Notes: generated from the sequence alone by a model not told the origin. A stretch of DNA of 34,476 nt from Anaerolineales bacterium (GCA_023382575.1 JAHDWC010000018.1:1-34476); one strand, 5' to 3'. Counted from the stretch's first letter, positions 7,727 through 16,424 are shown. Program-made: numbers and translations.

Positions 7727-8764
7727 ATGACGGAAGAATCTTTGTATTACACCGATTATCTCGAACTCGACAAAATTTTGGGTAGTCAACACCCCAAGAG
7801 CAACGAAAAGACGGATGAGATGCTATTCATCATCATCCATCAAGCCTATGAGCTATGGTTCAAGATGGTCATCCACGAGTTGGATGCAGTGCGCGGCATC
7901 TTTGCCAGCGGCAGCGTCAATGACAATGCCGGAGAGATGAGCATCGCTGTGCATAAATTGAAGCGGATCGTGAAAATCTTCGAAGTCGTGAATCGTCAGG
8001 TGGATGTTCTCGAAACAATGACGCCAATGGACTTCCTTGAATTTCGTGATCTACTCGTGCCGTCTTCGGGATTCCAGAGCCTGCAATTTCGCATCATCGA
8101 AGCCAAGCTGGGACTCAAAATGGAACAACGTTACAAGTCCAACTATTACAAGAACACGCGTCCGGGTGGATTCAACCAACGAGATTATGATGCAATTACC
8201 GCCGTCGAGTCTGAGGCGACGCTCAAGAGTCTGATCACTGGATGGGCGGAGCGAACTCCCTTCTTTGATATGTCGCTCTGGCAGGACTTCAAATCCCAAT
8301 ATCCGTTGGAGGAAGGCGAGCATCGATTCTGGAGTGACTACAAGCAGATCTATAAGAATAGTCTTTCGGGGATGGTGGAAATGCGCCAGTTCGAGGAATT
8401 GGAGCGCATCTTCTACAGGGAAGGTTTGGGCGATTTCTCAGCGGAAGCGATGCGTGCAATCTTATTCATTATGATGTATCGCAATTTACCCATCTTCCAC
8501 ATGCCATTCGAATTACTGACCACGCTGATCGACATCGATGAATTGCTTTCACAGTTTCGATACAAGCACATGCTGATGGCGCGTCGGATGATCGGGATGC
8601 GTTCCGGCACAGGCGGCACGAGTGGAGCCGGGTATCTCGAAGGGGCACTACGTCAGCATTATATTTTCAAAGAGTTGACCGAGATGACGACTTTCTTAAT
8701 CGAGCGTAGTCAACTGCCGGAATTGCCCAAGGCAGTCAAAGAAAAATTGAGTTTCAACGCTTAG
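7727..8764 (+). CDS. kynA: Tryptophan 2,3-dioxygenase
   Basis: A 345-residue heme enzyme that inserts O2 into tryptophan to give N-formylkynurenine, the first step of the kynurenine route. Key residues all appear in context: F34 and H38 (MLFIIIHQAYELWFK), R107 (DFLEFRD, substrate carboxylate), SGFQSLQFR, the proximal heme ligand H281 (RYKHMLMARRMIG) and T295 (GTGG). The length is closer to the animal type than to the ~300-residue proteobacterial enzymes. ATG 7727 follows GAGGAA; a GTG twelve bases earlier is less likely. No kynureninase or formamidase is nearby. Together with tnaA 2.6 kb away, this gives two competing tryptophan-degrading enzymes. Confidence 0.88.
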   Translation: MTEESLYYTDYLELDKILGSQHPKSNEKTDEMLFIIIHQAYELWFKMVIHELDAVRGIFASGSVNDNAGEMSIAVHKLKRIVKIFEVVNRQVDVLETMTPMDFLEFRDLLVPSSGFQSLQFRIIEAKLGLKMEQRYKSNYYKNTRPGGFNQRDYDAITAVESEATLKSLITGWAERTPFFDMSLWQDFKSQYPLEEGEHRFWSDYKQIYKNSLSGMVEMRQFEELERIFYREGLGDFSAEAMRAILFIMMYRNLPIFHMPFELLTTLIDIDELLSQFRYKHMLMARRMIGMRSGTGGTSGAGYLEGALRQHYIFKELTEMTTFLIERSQLPELPKAVKEKLSFNA

Positions 8765-8779
8765 AGTGGACACACCAAC

Positions 8780-9715
8780 ATGCCTCGACTAATTTTCTTC
8801 GGAAGCCTTGCAGCTTTATTTTTCAGCAGCACCTTCGTCATCAATCGCGCCCTAAGCCTGCAGGGAGGTCATTGGGTATGGACTGCCAGTCTGCGTTTTG
8901 GATTTATGCTGTTGATGCTGATCGTGATCCTGCTTGTCACCAAGGGCAAGCAAGCGCTTGCAGATGTAAAAGAGCTATTCTTCAAACATTGGCTGTTTTG
9001 GGTGATCTCTGGCAGTATTGGGTTTGGAATTTTTTACTCGCTCATCACCTTTAGTTCACAATACGCCGCCGGTTGGATCGTTGCTACCACATGGCAGACT
9101 ACCATCCTTGCCACGCCCATCGTCATCGCGCTCTTTGGGCGGAAAGTCCCACGCAATGGATTGATCTTCACAGGGATCATCTTCATTGGGATCGTGTTGG
9201 TAAATATTGAACATGCCGCGTTGACAAGCCTGCGCGAAGTGCTGCTCAGCGCCCTGCCCGTCCTCGGCGCGGCATTCGCCTACCCCATTGGCAATCAACT
9301 CGTCTGGGAATCGCGCATGGGATATCACCCACGCCTGCCGCACATCCAACATCCCATTTTGGAAAATGCCTTTGCTCGCGTCCTGCTTCTGACGCTTGGC
9401 TCGCTTCCATTCTGGGTCGGATTGCTGCTTTTCGTCGCGCCTCCCCCACCGACCAGCGATCAACCATTTAGCACGGCATTGGTGGCTTTGCTTTCCGGCG
9501 TAATCGCTACAACTTTGTTTTTGTACGCACGTCATCTGGCGCACAAGCCTTATGAAGTCTCAGCAGTTGATTCAACCCAATCCCTTGAAGTCATTTTCTC
9601 TTTGCTGGGAGAGATCATCTTTCTTGGCGGCGTCTTTCCAGGTTGGGTTGGAATGACGGGCATCCTGCTCACTGTGCTGGGACTGGTAGCGTATATCAGT
9701 TTCCAAAACAAATAA
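8780..9715 (+). CDS. DMT/EamA-like membrane transporter
   Basis: A 311-residue protein with about ten hydrophobic helices in two five-helix halves, the drug/metabolite transporter layout. It resembles the multidrug-resistance efflux subgroup: an N-terminal SLAALFFSSTFVINRAL helix, and a C-terminal helix following the SAVDSTQSLEV stretch. It follows the dioxygenase by 15 bp and probably shares its transcript, so export of tryptophan or a kynurenine product is possible but only guessed from position. No clear Shine-Dalgarno site is present. Confidence 0.75.
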   Translation: MPRLIFFGSLAALFFSSTFVINRALSLQGGHWVWTASLRFGFMLLMLIVILLVTKGKQALADVKELFFKHWLFWVISGSIGFGIFYSLITFSSQYAAGWIVATTWQTTILATPIVIALFGRKVPRNGLIFTGIIFIGIVLVNIEHAALTSLREVLLSALPVLGAAFAYPIGNQLVWESRMGYHPRLPHIQHPILENAFARVLLLTLGSLPFWVGLLLFVAPPPPTSDQPFSTALVALLSGVIATTLFLYARHLAHKPYEVSAVDSTQSLEVIFSLLGEIIFLGGVFPGWVGMTGILLTVLGLVAYISFQNK

Positions 9716-9734
9716 AACGAAAAGGGTAAACCAC

Positions 9735-10535
9735 ATGCTATCGAATGCCTCCCACCTGTTGACATACTGTAGCGCAGTTTTATATGCAGTCACCGGATCG
9801 TTATTATTTATCTTTCCCGAAGTCTTTGCCCCAGTCTTCGCATGGAAAGTGACCGCTTTCATGGTTATGACCATTGGTGCATGGTGTTTGGGGAATGCCT
9901 GGCTGGCATTTATCAACGCCCGCCGCTGGGAGTGGTCCCTAAACCGCACATCCCTACTTTATTTCTGGCTGTTTGGAATTGGAGAGTTGCTGGTTTTGTT
10001 TGCCTTTCGCGAGAAACTAATTCTGCAACATCCCATTGCATGGCTGTATCTTCTAACTCTCATCATCAATGTGCTAACAGCCTTCCTCGGCATTACAGAC
10101 TATATCCGCCTTCGCCCGGCAAACACATTACAGGGGGATGTTCTATCGTGGACACAGAAGGTCCCTGCCGCACTTTTCGTTCTCTTAGTCGGCCTTCTAG
10201 GCATATACGGCATAACCGCCCAGATCGGCGACGTGGGCACCAATGGCGGAATCTTTCCCGAAGTTATGTCACTGTTTACACTGCGGAGTTTTGGGATGTT
10301 TTATTTCTCACTTGCAGTGGGATTCATCCCGTTTTTTTGGCGCATCGGGCACAGAACCGTCTTGCATCATTCCTTTGCTGCATATGGCTTGATCGTTTTC
10401 ATCACGCTCGCTGCGCTCATATACCTCCCTCTCTTTGATTTTTCCCAACGACCGGGCGGCTTGCTCTATTTTGGAGCATATCTACTTGTCGGAATCCCGC
10501 TTACATTTCTCTTTCGCAAGTATGGAACAGGATAA
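9735..10535 (+). CDS. Unknown multi-pass membrane protein
   Basis: I do not recognise this 266-residue protein. It shows about eight hydrophobic segments with short charged loops, no signal peptide cleavage site, and no catalytic motif I can name. AAAGGG lies upstream of the ATG and the gene starts 19 bp after the transporter, so it is likely the last gene of the dioxygenase-transporter transcript. The -10 box of recJ overlaps its final codons. Confidence 0.7.
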   Translation: MLSNASHLLTYCSAVLYAVTGSLLFIFPEVFAPVFAWKVTAFMVMTIGAWCLGNAWLAFINARRWEWSLNRTSLLYFWLFGIGELLVLFAFREKLILQHPIAWLYLLTLIINVLTAFLGITDYIRLRPANTLQGDVLSWTQKVPAALFVLLVGLLGIYGITAQIGDVGTNGGIFPEVMSLFTLRSFGMFYFSLAVGFIPFFWRIGHRTVLHHSFAAYGLIVFITLAALIYLPLFDFSQRPGGLLYFGAYLLVGIPLTFLFRKYGTG

Positions 10536-10544
10536 AATCCAGGT
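10533..10544 (+). promoter_or_regulatory. -10 box placing recJ start at the transcript 5' end
   Basis: TAAAAT (10533-10538) is followed by six bases and then ATG 10545. No good -35 hexamer is visible at 16-18 bp. The box overlaps the end of the preceding gene. Confidence 0.5.
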
Positions 10545-12821
10545 ATGACTCGCTGGCTCGACCCTCACCCTGTTGACATCCCCGCCTCTTTCCAAGACTT
10601 GGGCTTGCCACGCCTCATCGCAGAGACTCTCCTCCGACGTGGAATCCACTCTCCCGTCGAGGCTGAGGCGTTTTTATATCCTGAAAAGAATCCGTCAACA
10701 CAATTTCCCGATATCGACAAAGCCGTCGAGCTTATTCAGCGAGCCATCCGCAATGGAGACAAAATTTGCGTGTGGGGTGACTTTGACGTGGACGGACAAA
10801 CATCCACAGCTTTGCTGGTGCAAACTTTACGGGCGTTGGATGCGAATGTTATTTATTACGTCCCCGTGCGCGGACGTGAAAGTCATGGCGTTCACATCGA
10901 GAGTTTGCGACCGATCATCGAGAGCGGCACAAAATTGTTGTTGACTTGTGATACTGGCATCACAGCTCATGCAGCAATCAATCATGCCAACTCACACGGA
11001 CTAACCGTCATCGTCACCGATCACCATGACCTCGGCGAGACGTTGCCCAATGCTCAAGCCATCGTCAATCCAAAACTATTGCCTGAAGAACATCCACTCC
11101 GAAATGTAGCCGGTGTGGGCGTAGCCTATAAATTAGCCGAAGCGTTATTAACCGAAAATCAAAAATCTGAAATCGTAAATCTTCTCGACCTGGTCGCCCT
11201 CGGTCTCATCGCGGACGTTGCCTTGCTGAAAAACGAAACCCGCTCGCTTGCCAAACAAGGCATTGAACAACTGCGCAATACAAAACGCCTTGGTCTGCGT
11301 GTAATGGCTGAGCTTGCTGGCGCCTCTTTCGATGCGCTGACCGAAGAAACCATCGGCTTCACGTTTGCACCGCGCCTCAACGCGCTCGGTCGTTTGGGCG
11401 ATGCGAACCCCGCTGTCGAGCTTTTGCTCACCGACGACTCCGCGCGTGCGCGTGTCCTTGCCGCCCAGATTGAAGGGTTGAATGCGCAGCGTCGCATGCT
11501 CACCAAACAAGTCACCGATGCGGCTGAGGCACAACTCAAAGAAAATCCCGAACTGCTGAATCAGCCTGCCATTGTCCTTTCGCATCCCAACTGGCCCGGC
11601 GGCGTGGTCGGCATTGTCGCCAACAAACTCGTCGAGCGGTATCACAAACCAGCCATCCTCTTCAACGAATCGGATGACGATATTTTGCGCGGCTCGGCGC
11701 GTTCCATCGAAGGCTTGCACATCACCGAAGCCATCACCACGCAAAAAGATTTATTGCTCGGCTTTGGCGGACATCCCATGGCGGCGGGCATGTCTTTGCT
11801 AAAAGAGAATCTCCCTGCATTTCGAAAGGGACTCAGCAAAGCGATTGAAAAGCAGTTGGGGGACATTGTCTTTGAAGAACCCACGCTTCAAATCGACGCC
11901 TGGCTTGCGTTGACCGACCTGAGCCTTGACTTCGCTGAAAGTTTGGAACTACTCGCTCCATTCGGCGCAGGCAACCCGGAATTGACTCTCGCCACGCGCA
12001 ATGTCCGATTAAAGTCCGTCAAAGAAATCGGGAAAACGAAGGAACATCTGCGCTTGAACGTGGAAGATGAACATGGCGAGATCGCCAGCTTCCTTTGGTG
12101 GGGCGGCGCAGGTGAAGAACTTCCGCCAACCGATTTCAAATTTGACGTCGCATATACTCTGCGTGCCACCTCCTACCGCGGACAAAAACAAGTCACCTTG
12201 CAGTTTAGGGAATTCCGCGTCACCGAAGAAAAACCCGTCGAGGTGCGCGAAGCGCGAGTCAATATCCAAGACATGCGCTTGAATATTTCCGCTTTACAAT
12301 CTTTGGATGCACAAACCCTCATCTGGGCAGAAGGCGCGGACAAGTCCAGGGGCAAATCACGTTTTGAATTGATGCGCGCCGATGAGTTCGCGATCTACAC
12401 ATCTCCCCCATCCCCGGCAGAATTGCGAAAAGCATTGGAAGTTGTCAAACCAAAAACGATTTATGTGTTTGCCGTCCCACCCGTGGAAGAAAAACCGGAA
12501 GATTTTCTCAACCGACTGGCGGGACTTTGCAAATTTGCTTTGAATAAAAAGTCGGGCAAGACCACCCTCCATGAGTTGGCGGCGGCAATGGCAGCAAGAG
12601 AGATCGCTGTGCAATTTGGACTGGAATGGCTCGCTGCGAGTGGTCAACTGAGTGTGACCATCGAAGACGATACTGTCACATTATCGAAGGAAATACAAGC
12701 GAAAAATCCTTATCTGCAAGCAGAGTTGTTCATTGCCTTACGAGGGACGCTCAACGAAACATCAGCTTATAGAAAATATTTTGCAACCGTCAATGATCTT
12801 CAGAGCATCTTCAAACCATGA
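10545..12821 (+). CDS. recJ: Single-stranded-DNA exonuclease RecJ
   Basis: A 758-residue 5'-to-3' ssDNA exonuclease used in recombination and mismatch repair. The DHH-phosphoesterase motifs are in order: DFDVDG (79-84), CDTG (135-138), TDHH (158-161), then the DHHA1 part with HPNWPGGVVGIVA (347-359) and GGHPMAAG (408-415), and an OB-fold near 440-560. The last ~190 residues form the extra C-terminal domain of long (Firmicute/Deinococcus-style) RecJ. Residues about 203-212 (ENQKSEIVN region) are encoded by an AT-rich repetitive stretch unlike the flanks. The stop overlaps the next gene by ATGA. Confidence 0.95.
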   Translation: MTRWLDPHPVDIPASFQDLGLPRLIAETLLRRGIHSPVEAEAFLYPEKNPSTQFPDIDKAVELIQRAIRNGDKICVWGDFDVDGQTSTALLVQTLRALDANVIYYVPVRGRESHGVHIESLRPIIESGTKLLLTCDTGITAHAAINHANSHGLTVIVTDHHDLGETLPNAQAIVNPKLLPEEHPLRNVAGVGVAYKLAEALLTENQKSEIVNLLDLVALGLIADVALLKNETRSLAKQGIEQLRNTKRLGLRVMAELAGASFDALTEETIGFTFAPRLNALGRLGDANPAVELLLTDDSARARVLAAQIEGLNAQRRMLTKQVTDAAEAQLKENPELLNQPAIVLSHPNWPGGVVGIVANKLVERYHKPAILFNESDDDILRGSARSIEGLHITEAITTQKDLLLGFGGHPMAAGMSLLKENLPAFRKGLSKAIEKQLGDIVFEEPTLQIDAWLALTDLSLDFAESLELLAPFGAGNPELTLATRNVRLKSVKEIGKTKEHLRLNVEDEHGEIASFLWWGGAGEELPPTDFKFDVAYTLRATSYRGQKQVTLQFREFRVTEEKPVEVREARVNIQDMRLNISALQSLDAQTLIWAEGADKSRGKSRFELMRADEFAIYTSPPSPAELRKALEVVKPKTIYVFAVPPVEEKPEDFLNRLAGLCKFALNKKSGKTTLHELAAAMAAREIAVQFGLEWLAASGQLSVTIEDDTVTLSKEIQAKNPYLQAELFIALRGTLNETSAYRKYFATVNDLQSIFKP

Positions 12822-13258
12822 CCGACAAAATCCCGGAAACCTTTCTCGACCTTGTAAACCATCCACGTGTAGCAGCGCTGACAACACTCATGCCAAACGG
12901 ACAGCCGCAGACCACACCCGTCTGGTGTGACTTCGATGGAACCTATGTCCGCCTCAACACCATGCGCGGCTTTCGCAAAGAGAAGAACATGCGCGCCAAT
13001 CCCAAAGTGACCTTGCTGTGCTACGATCCGCGCGAGCCGTTGCGCTCGCTCGAAATCCGCGGCGAAATTGTCGAAATGACCGAAGATGGCGCAATGGAAC
13101 ACCTTGACCATCTCACCTTGCTTTACACGGGAAAAACACCATACTTTGGCGAGTGCGTCCCTGCTGAATTGAAGGAAAAAGAAACACCCATCCTTTGTAA
13201 AATCCGCCCGACCCATGTTGTGGCCTTGGATGCGAGAAAAAAAGAAGCGACAAAATGA
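12818..13258 (+). CDS. PPOX-class (F420/FMN-binding) oxidoreductase, copy 1
   Basis: A 146-residue protein of the pyridoxamine-phosphate-oxidase-like split barrel. LTTLMPNGQPQTTPVWCDFDGTYV is the typical first hairpin, followed by R-x-x-N-x-x-x-NPKVTLL and EIRGEI, which in this family contact FMN or F420. Such small proteins reduce substrates with deazaflavin F420H2 or act as FMN oxidases; which cofactor is used cannot be told. ATG 12818 overlaps the recJ stop by four bases, and its own stop overlaps copy 2 in the same way, so the three genes are likely translated in a chain. Confidence 0.8.
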   Translation: MTDKIPETFLDLVNHPRVAALTTLMPNGQPQTTPVWCDFDGTYVRLNTMRGFRKEKNMRANPKVTLLCYDPREPLRSLEIRGEIVEMTEDGAMEHLDHLTLLYTGKTPYFGECVPAELKEKETPILCKIRPTHVVALDARKKEATK

Positions 13259-13677
13259 CCGAACAAATCCCCGCCTCGCATCTCGACCTTTTGACTCGTC
13301 CCATCCATGGAGTGTTGACTACACTGATGCCAGATGGCCAGCCGCAGTCCAGCCTCGTGTGGTGTGACTACGATGGTGAATGTGCGCGAGTCAACACTTC
13401 ACTCGAACGTCAAAAGGGACAGAATATGAACCGCAACCCAAACGTCTCCCTGCTCATCGTAGATCCGGAAAATACCAGTCGCTTCATCCAAATCCGCGGA
13501 GAGGTCGAGTTGATTTACGACAACGCGTTAGCACACTTGGATGAAATCACCCGCCAATATACAAAACACCCGCAATATTACGGCTATGTCTTCCCAGTTG
13601 AAAAACGCGAACAGGAAACCCGAGTCATCTGCCGCATCCACGCCAAACGTGTGACAGTGGATGCGATCCACAGTTAA
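13255..13677 (+). CDS. PPOX-class oxidoreductase, copy 2 (tandem paralogue)
   Basis: A 140-residue protein clearly homologous to the preceding one along its whole length: TTLMPDGQPQSSLVWCDYDGE, QNMNRNPNVSLL, QIRGEVE and the ICRIHAKRV end all have counterparts. The pair looks like an old tandem duplication that has diverged, and would let the two chains form a heterodimer, since this fold binds flavin at the dimer interface. It ends one base before the stop of the convergent YkgJ gene. Confidence 0.8.
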   Translation: MTEQIPASHLDLLTRPIHGVLTTLMPDGQPQSSLVWCDYDGECARVNTSLERQKGQNMNRNPNVSLLIVDPENTSRFIQIRGEVELIYDNALAHLDEITRQYTKHPQYYGYVFPVEKREQETRVICRIHAKRVTVDAIHS

Positions 13678-13678
13678 T

Positions 13679-14167
13679 TTAATCGAAGAAGTCCATCACA
13701 CCAAAGAAATCTTCGAAATAAGAAATCAACGCCTGAGCCTTCTCACGGAAGGCTTTACTTTCCGCGCTGCGGTCTTCCATTTTGGTTAGCAACCGTTCTC
13801 GAAAACTGACGGTCCGTGAAGCGGGTAGATCGTTCTCCAACTCTCGAATCAATTCGTGCGCGTGTTGAATCTTCTCCATCGCCTCAGGCAGGGACGTTTT
13901 TTCGTCTATCAATTCCTTGAACTGCTTGCATTTGTATCTCGCACAACTGCGCGGATAATCTGGCGAGGTGTAGACTGTGCAAGTCCCATCCCAAACTGCG
14001 CATGGCTGTAAAAATCCACGCTGACGCGGGTCATCGCGGATGACATTCAACCCAAGTTTTTCCACTTTATCTAGTTCGTTGGCGTCGAGCCGCACCCAGG
14101 CGAAGAGATGCCCGGAACAGCACAATCCGCAGGCTTTACAGAGAAGGTTGGCAGGAGAATCGGTCAT
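13679..14167 (-). CDS. YkgJ-family cysteine-cluster protein
   Basis: A 162-residue protein with the CxxCGxCC motif (C10, C13, C16, C17) and further cysteines C56, C63, C75 and C80 in the order seen in the YkgJ/CxxCxxCC family, thought to bind an iron-sulfur cluster or zinc. The last 75 residues are charged and helical and are not part of the core family. Its function is not established. TATAAC lies seven bases before the ATG and there is no ribosome site, so the message may be leaderless. Confidence 0.8.
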   Translation of the reverse strand: MTDSPANLLCKACGLCCSGHLFAWVRLDANELDKVEKLGLNVIRDDPRQRGFLQPCAVWDGTCTVYTSPDYPRSCARYKCKQFKELIDEKTSLPEAMEKIQHAHELIRELENDLPASRTVSFRERLLTKMEDRSAESKAFREKAQALISYFEDFFGVMDFFD

Positions 14168-14174
14168 GCCGAGG

Positions 14175-14180
14175 GTTATA
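14175..14180 (-). promoter_or_regulatory. -10 box of the YkgJ gene
   Basis: TATAAC on the minus strand (14180-14175), seven bases from ATG 14167. The -35 region is weak. Confidence 0.5.
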
Positions 14181-14226
14181 CCAAAGATTCAGGAAACAGA
14201 AATAGCTATCCGTTAAGTAAAGAAGC

Positions 14227-14258
14227 GAGAGACCGGATGGAGATTCATCCGGTCTCTC
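14227..14258 (-). terminator. Hairpin terminator after the aldehyde oxidoreductase gene
   Basis: A perfect 13-bp stem, GAGAGACCGGATG (14227-14239) with CATCCGGTCTCTC (14246-14258), encloses a 6-base loop. On the minus strand it is followed by a T-rich CTTCTTTACTT. It lies 29 bp past the stop codon. Confidence 0.7.
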
Positions 14259-14287
14259 ATGACAGTCTATTGGTGACGTCCCACCAT

Positions 14288-16120
14288 CTAATTAATCGGC
14301 AACCCCAATTCCATCAATTTTTCCTTGGTGGGATAACCCTTCTCATCCCAACCGCGTTTTTCGTAGAATTCGGGCAGCATCTTATCGAGTTCGGCAACCA
14401 TGCCCTTGGCGGGACCATCCGGCAGAGGTTCGTGCAGCATACGATACGGAAGCACGTCCCACTCAGGACCCGAACCCGCTTTGATGAGGAACATGCGCTC
14501 GAGCGTGTATACGCGGTCAGCGGCTTTCATTACTTCTTCGGGAGTGTAGCCCGCCCCCGTGCTGAGATTCATCATCGTGGCGAGGGTCTGGGGCCAAATC
14601 AAACGGTTCTTGTCGAAGACGTAGCGGATGGCAACGAACACGCACAGACCCGAGGAGTCGATCAACGCGAACGAATCCTGGAAGTGTTTGACGAGTTCCG
14701 GTTTGCCCTCGGTGCTGTGCGGATTTTCCTTCACTGGCACACCGAAGACTTCTTCGTACGCAACATCGCCTTCCATGTGCGATGCGCCCTTGTTAGAGGT
14801 GGCATACAGCAAGCCCATGCCCTGTGAGCCGCGCGGATCGTAGCCGGGGAATTCCTGTTTGCGGGTCGTGACCGCAAGTTCGGGATGACCGTATTTTTCC
14901 GCGAGGCGGTAACTGCCCATCGCAAGATCTTTGCCGAAGCCTTCGTTGTACGCCATCTTCTTGATCATCGCGATCATCGCATCGTGATCGCCGAACTTCA
15001 ATGGCATACCGATCAATTCTTCAGAGATATAGCCCTTCTCATACATCTCCATTGCAACGGCAATGGTCATACCGGTGGTGATGGTATCCATCCCATATTC
15101 GTTGCACAGATAATTTGCCTTTACGAGCGCAGCGAGATTGCTCACACCGCAGCCTGTGCCAAGCGATGAGATGGTTTCGTATTCGGGACCTTCGCCCTTG
15201 CCTTTATACGGACCATCTGGGACTTCAGTTAAACGTCCGCACGAAAGCGGACAGCGATAGCAAGGCGTGTGGCGGATCAGATATTGATCTTTGAGCGCAT
15301 CGCCATCCACGTTATGAACGTGTTCAAATGTTCCTTGCAGGAAGTTGCGCGTCGGCAAAATGCCGAGCGTGTTGGTCACTTGCGGCACATAAGACGTGCC
15401 GTAAATGCGCATGTTCGAGCCCTTCTTCACATCCGCGCCCACGTTCTTGGATGTCTCCACGCTGATGGCACGCATCCCTTCGGTGTCGTGCAGAGGCGGG
15501 TTCTTATTCCCCATCGCCACCACGGCTTTGAGATTCTTGCTGCCCATCACCGCGCCCACGCCAGAGCGAGCCGCAGCACGGTGCTTGTCGTTCATGATGG
15601 CTGCCATGAGGGCGAGATTCTCACCGGCAGGTCCGATACAGGCGACTCTCGCCTCTGCGGACGTTTCTGCTTTTAGGATGTCCGTCGTCTCGTGCGTATC
15701 CTTGCCCCAAACATGCGCCGCGGACCGGACCTCAACCTGGTCTTCGTTCACCAAAACGTACACTGGCTCTGAGGCTTTGCCTTCAAAGATGAACAGATCG
15801 AAACCCGTGCGCTTCATCCAGGTGGGGAATTCGCCGCCGGAGTTGGAGTGCGCCAACGCACCCGTCAACGGGGATTTGGTGACCACCATGTAGCGGTTGC
15901 CCGTCGGCGCGGGAGTCGCCGTCAGCGGACCGGTGGCGAAGATGAGTATGTTCTCCGGCGAGAGCGGGTCAACGGCGGGATTCATTTCCTTATATAGATA
16001 ATGGATCGCCCATCCGCGTCCGCCGAGATAGTCGCGGGCAATTTGCGGGTCAACGTCTTCGGTCGTGACCTTGTGAGTGGTGAGATTTACTCGTAATAAT
16101 TTGAGGTGCCAGCCGTACAT
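14288..16120 (-). CDS. aor: Tungsten-type aldehyde:ferredoxin oxidoreductase
   Basis: A 610-residue enzyme that oxidises aldehydes to acids, or the reverse, with ferredoxin, using a tungsten bis-pterin and a [4Fe-4S] cluster. The cluster cysteines are C287, C290, C294 (CYRCPLSC) and C493 (SGLC), a spacing almost identical to the Pyrococcus enzyme. Pterin contacts include LGGRGW near residue 32 and RSGVGAVMGSKNLKAV (185-200). Length matches the family (~605). ATG 16120 follows AGGAG. The upstream gene on the same strand encodes a MoaD/ThiS-like carrier, a common partner of this family. No electron-transfer subunit lies next to it. Confidence 0.92.
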   Translation of the reverse strand: MYGWHLKLLRVNLTTHKVTTEDVDPQIARDYLGGRGWAIHYLYKEMNPAVDPLSPENILIFATGPLTATPAPTGNRYMVVTKSPLTGALAHSNSGGEFPTWMKRTGFDLFIFEGKASEPVYVLVNEDQVEVRSAAHVWGKDTHETTDILKAETSAEARVACIGPAGENLALMAAIMNDKHRAAARSGVGAVMGSKNLKAVVAMGNKNPPLHDTEGMRAISVETSKNVGADVKKGSNMRIYGTSYVPQVTNTLGILPTRNFLQGTFEHVHNVDGDALKDQYLIRHTPCYRCPLSCGRLTEVPDGPYKGKGEGPEYETISSLGTGCGVSNLAALVKANYLCNEYGMDTITTGMTIAVAMEMYEKGYISEELIGMPLKFGDHDAMIAMIKKMAYNEGFGKDLAMGSYRLAEKYGHPELAVTTRKQEFPGYDPRGSQGMGLLYATSNKGASHMEGDVAYEEVFGVPVKENPHSTEGKPELVKHFQDSFALIDSSGLCVFVAIRYVFDKNRLIWPQTLATMMNLSTGAGYTPEEVMKAADRVYTLERMFLIKAGSGPEWDVLPYRMLHEPLPDGPAKGMVAELDKMLPEFYEKRGWDEKGYPTKEKLMELGLPIN

Positions 16121-16177
16121 GAGGACTCCTTGGGTGTGGATTGAAGGATATGAGCTACAGTTTACAGGTTGAAGGTC

Positions 16178-16417
16178 TTATCCGCCTGCGATCGCGGAAA
16201 AGGCAGTGACCATATCCCCTTCTTTGAGCGGGGTGTTCATATCTACGGTCAAACCGTTCAACACGATGACGCTTTCATCATTAAGGGGGATATCAAAGCG
16301 CGAGATGGCTTCGTACACCGTGGTTCCGTCGGGGACATCGATCTCGATCACCCCATGTTTTGCCTCCGGCGGCAGGACTGCGCGGTAATTGGCGATCATT
16401 TTTATGCGAATCATCAT
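16178..16417 (-). CDS. MoaD/ThiS-like sulfur-carrier protein
   Basis: A 79-residue ubiquitin-fold protein ending in AIAGG, the C-terminal Gly-Gly that is thiocarboxylated to donate sulfur to molybdopterin. LNGLTVDMNTPLKEGDMVTAFSAIAGG is the classic MoaD/ThiS ending. It lies 57 bp upstream of the aldehyde oxidoreductase in the same direction and probably provides a pathway-specific carrier for tungstopterin. ATG 16417 is preferred, with a second ATG directly after it; TAGAAT ends seven bases upstream and there is no ribosome site, so the mRNA is probably leaderless. Much longer in-frame extensions exist, but they run through the opposite-strand thioesterase gene. Confidence 0.85.
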   Translation of the reverse strand: MMIRIKMIANYRAVLPPEAKHGVIEIDVPDGTTVYEAISRFDIPLNDESVIVLNGLTVDMNTPLKEGDMVTAFSAIAGG

Positions 16418-16424
16418 CTGATTG

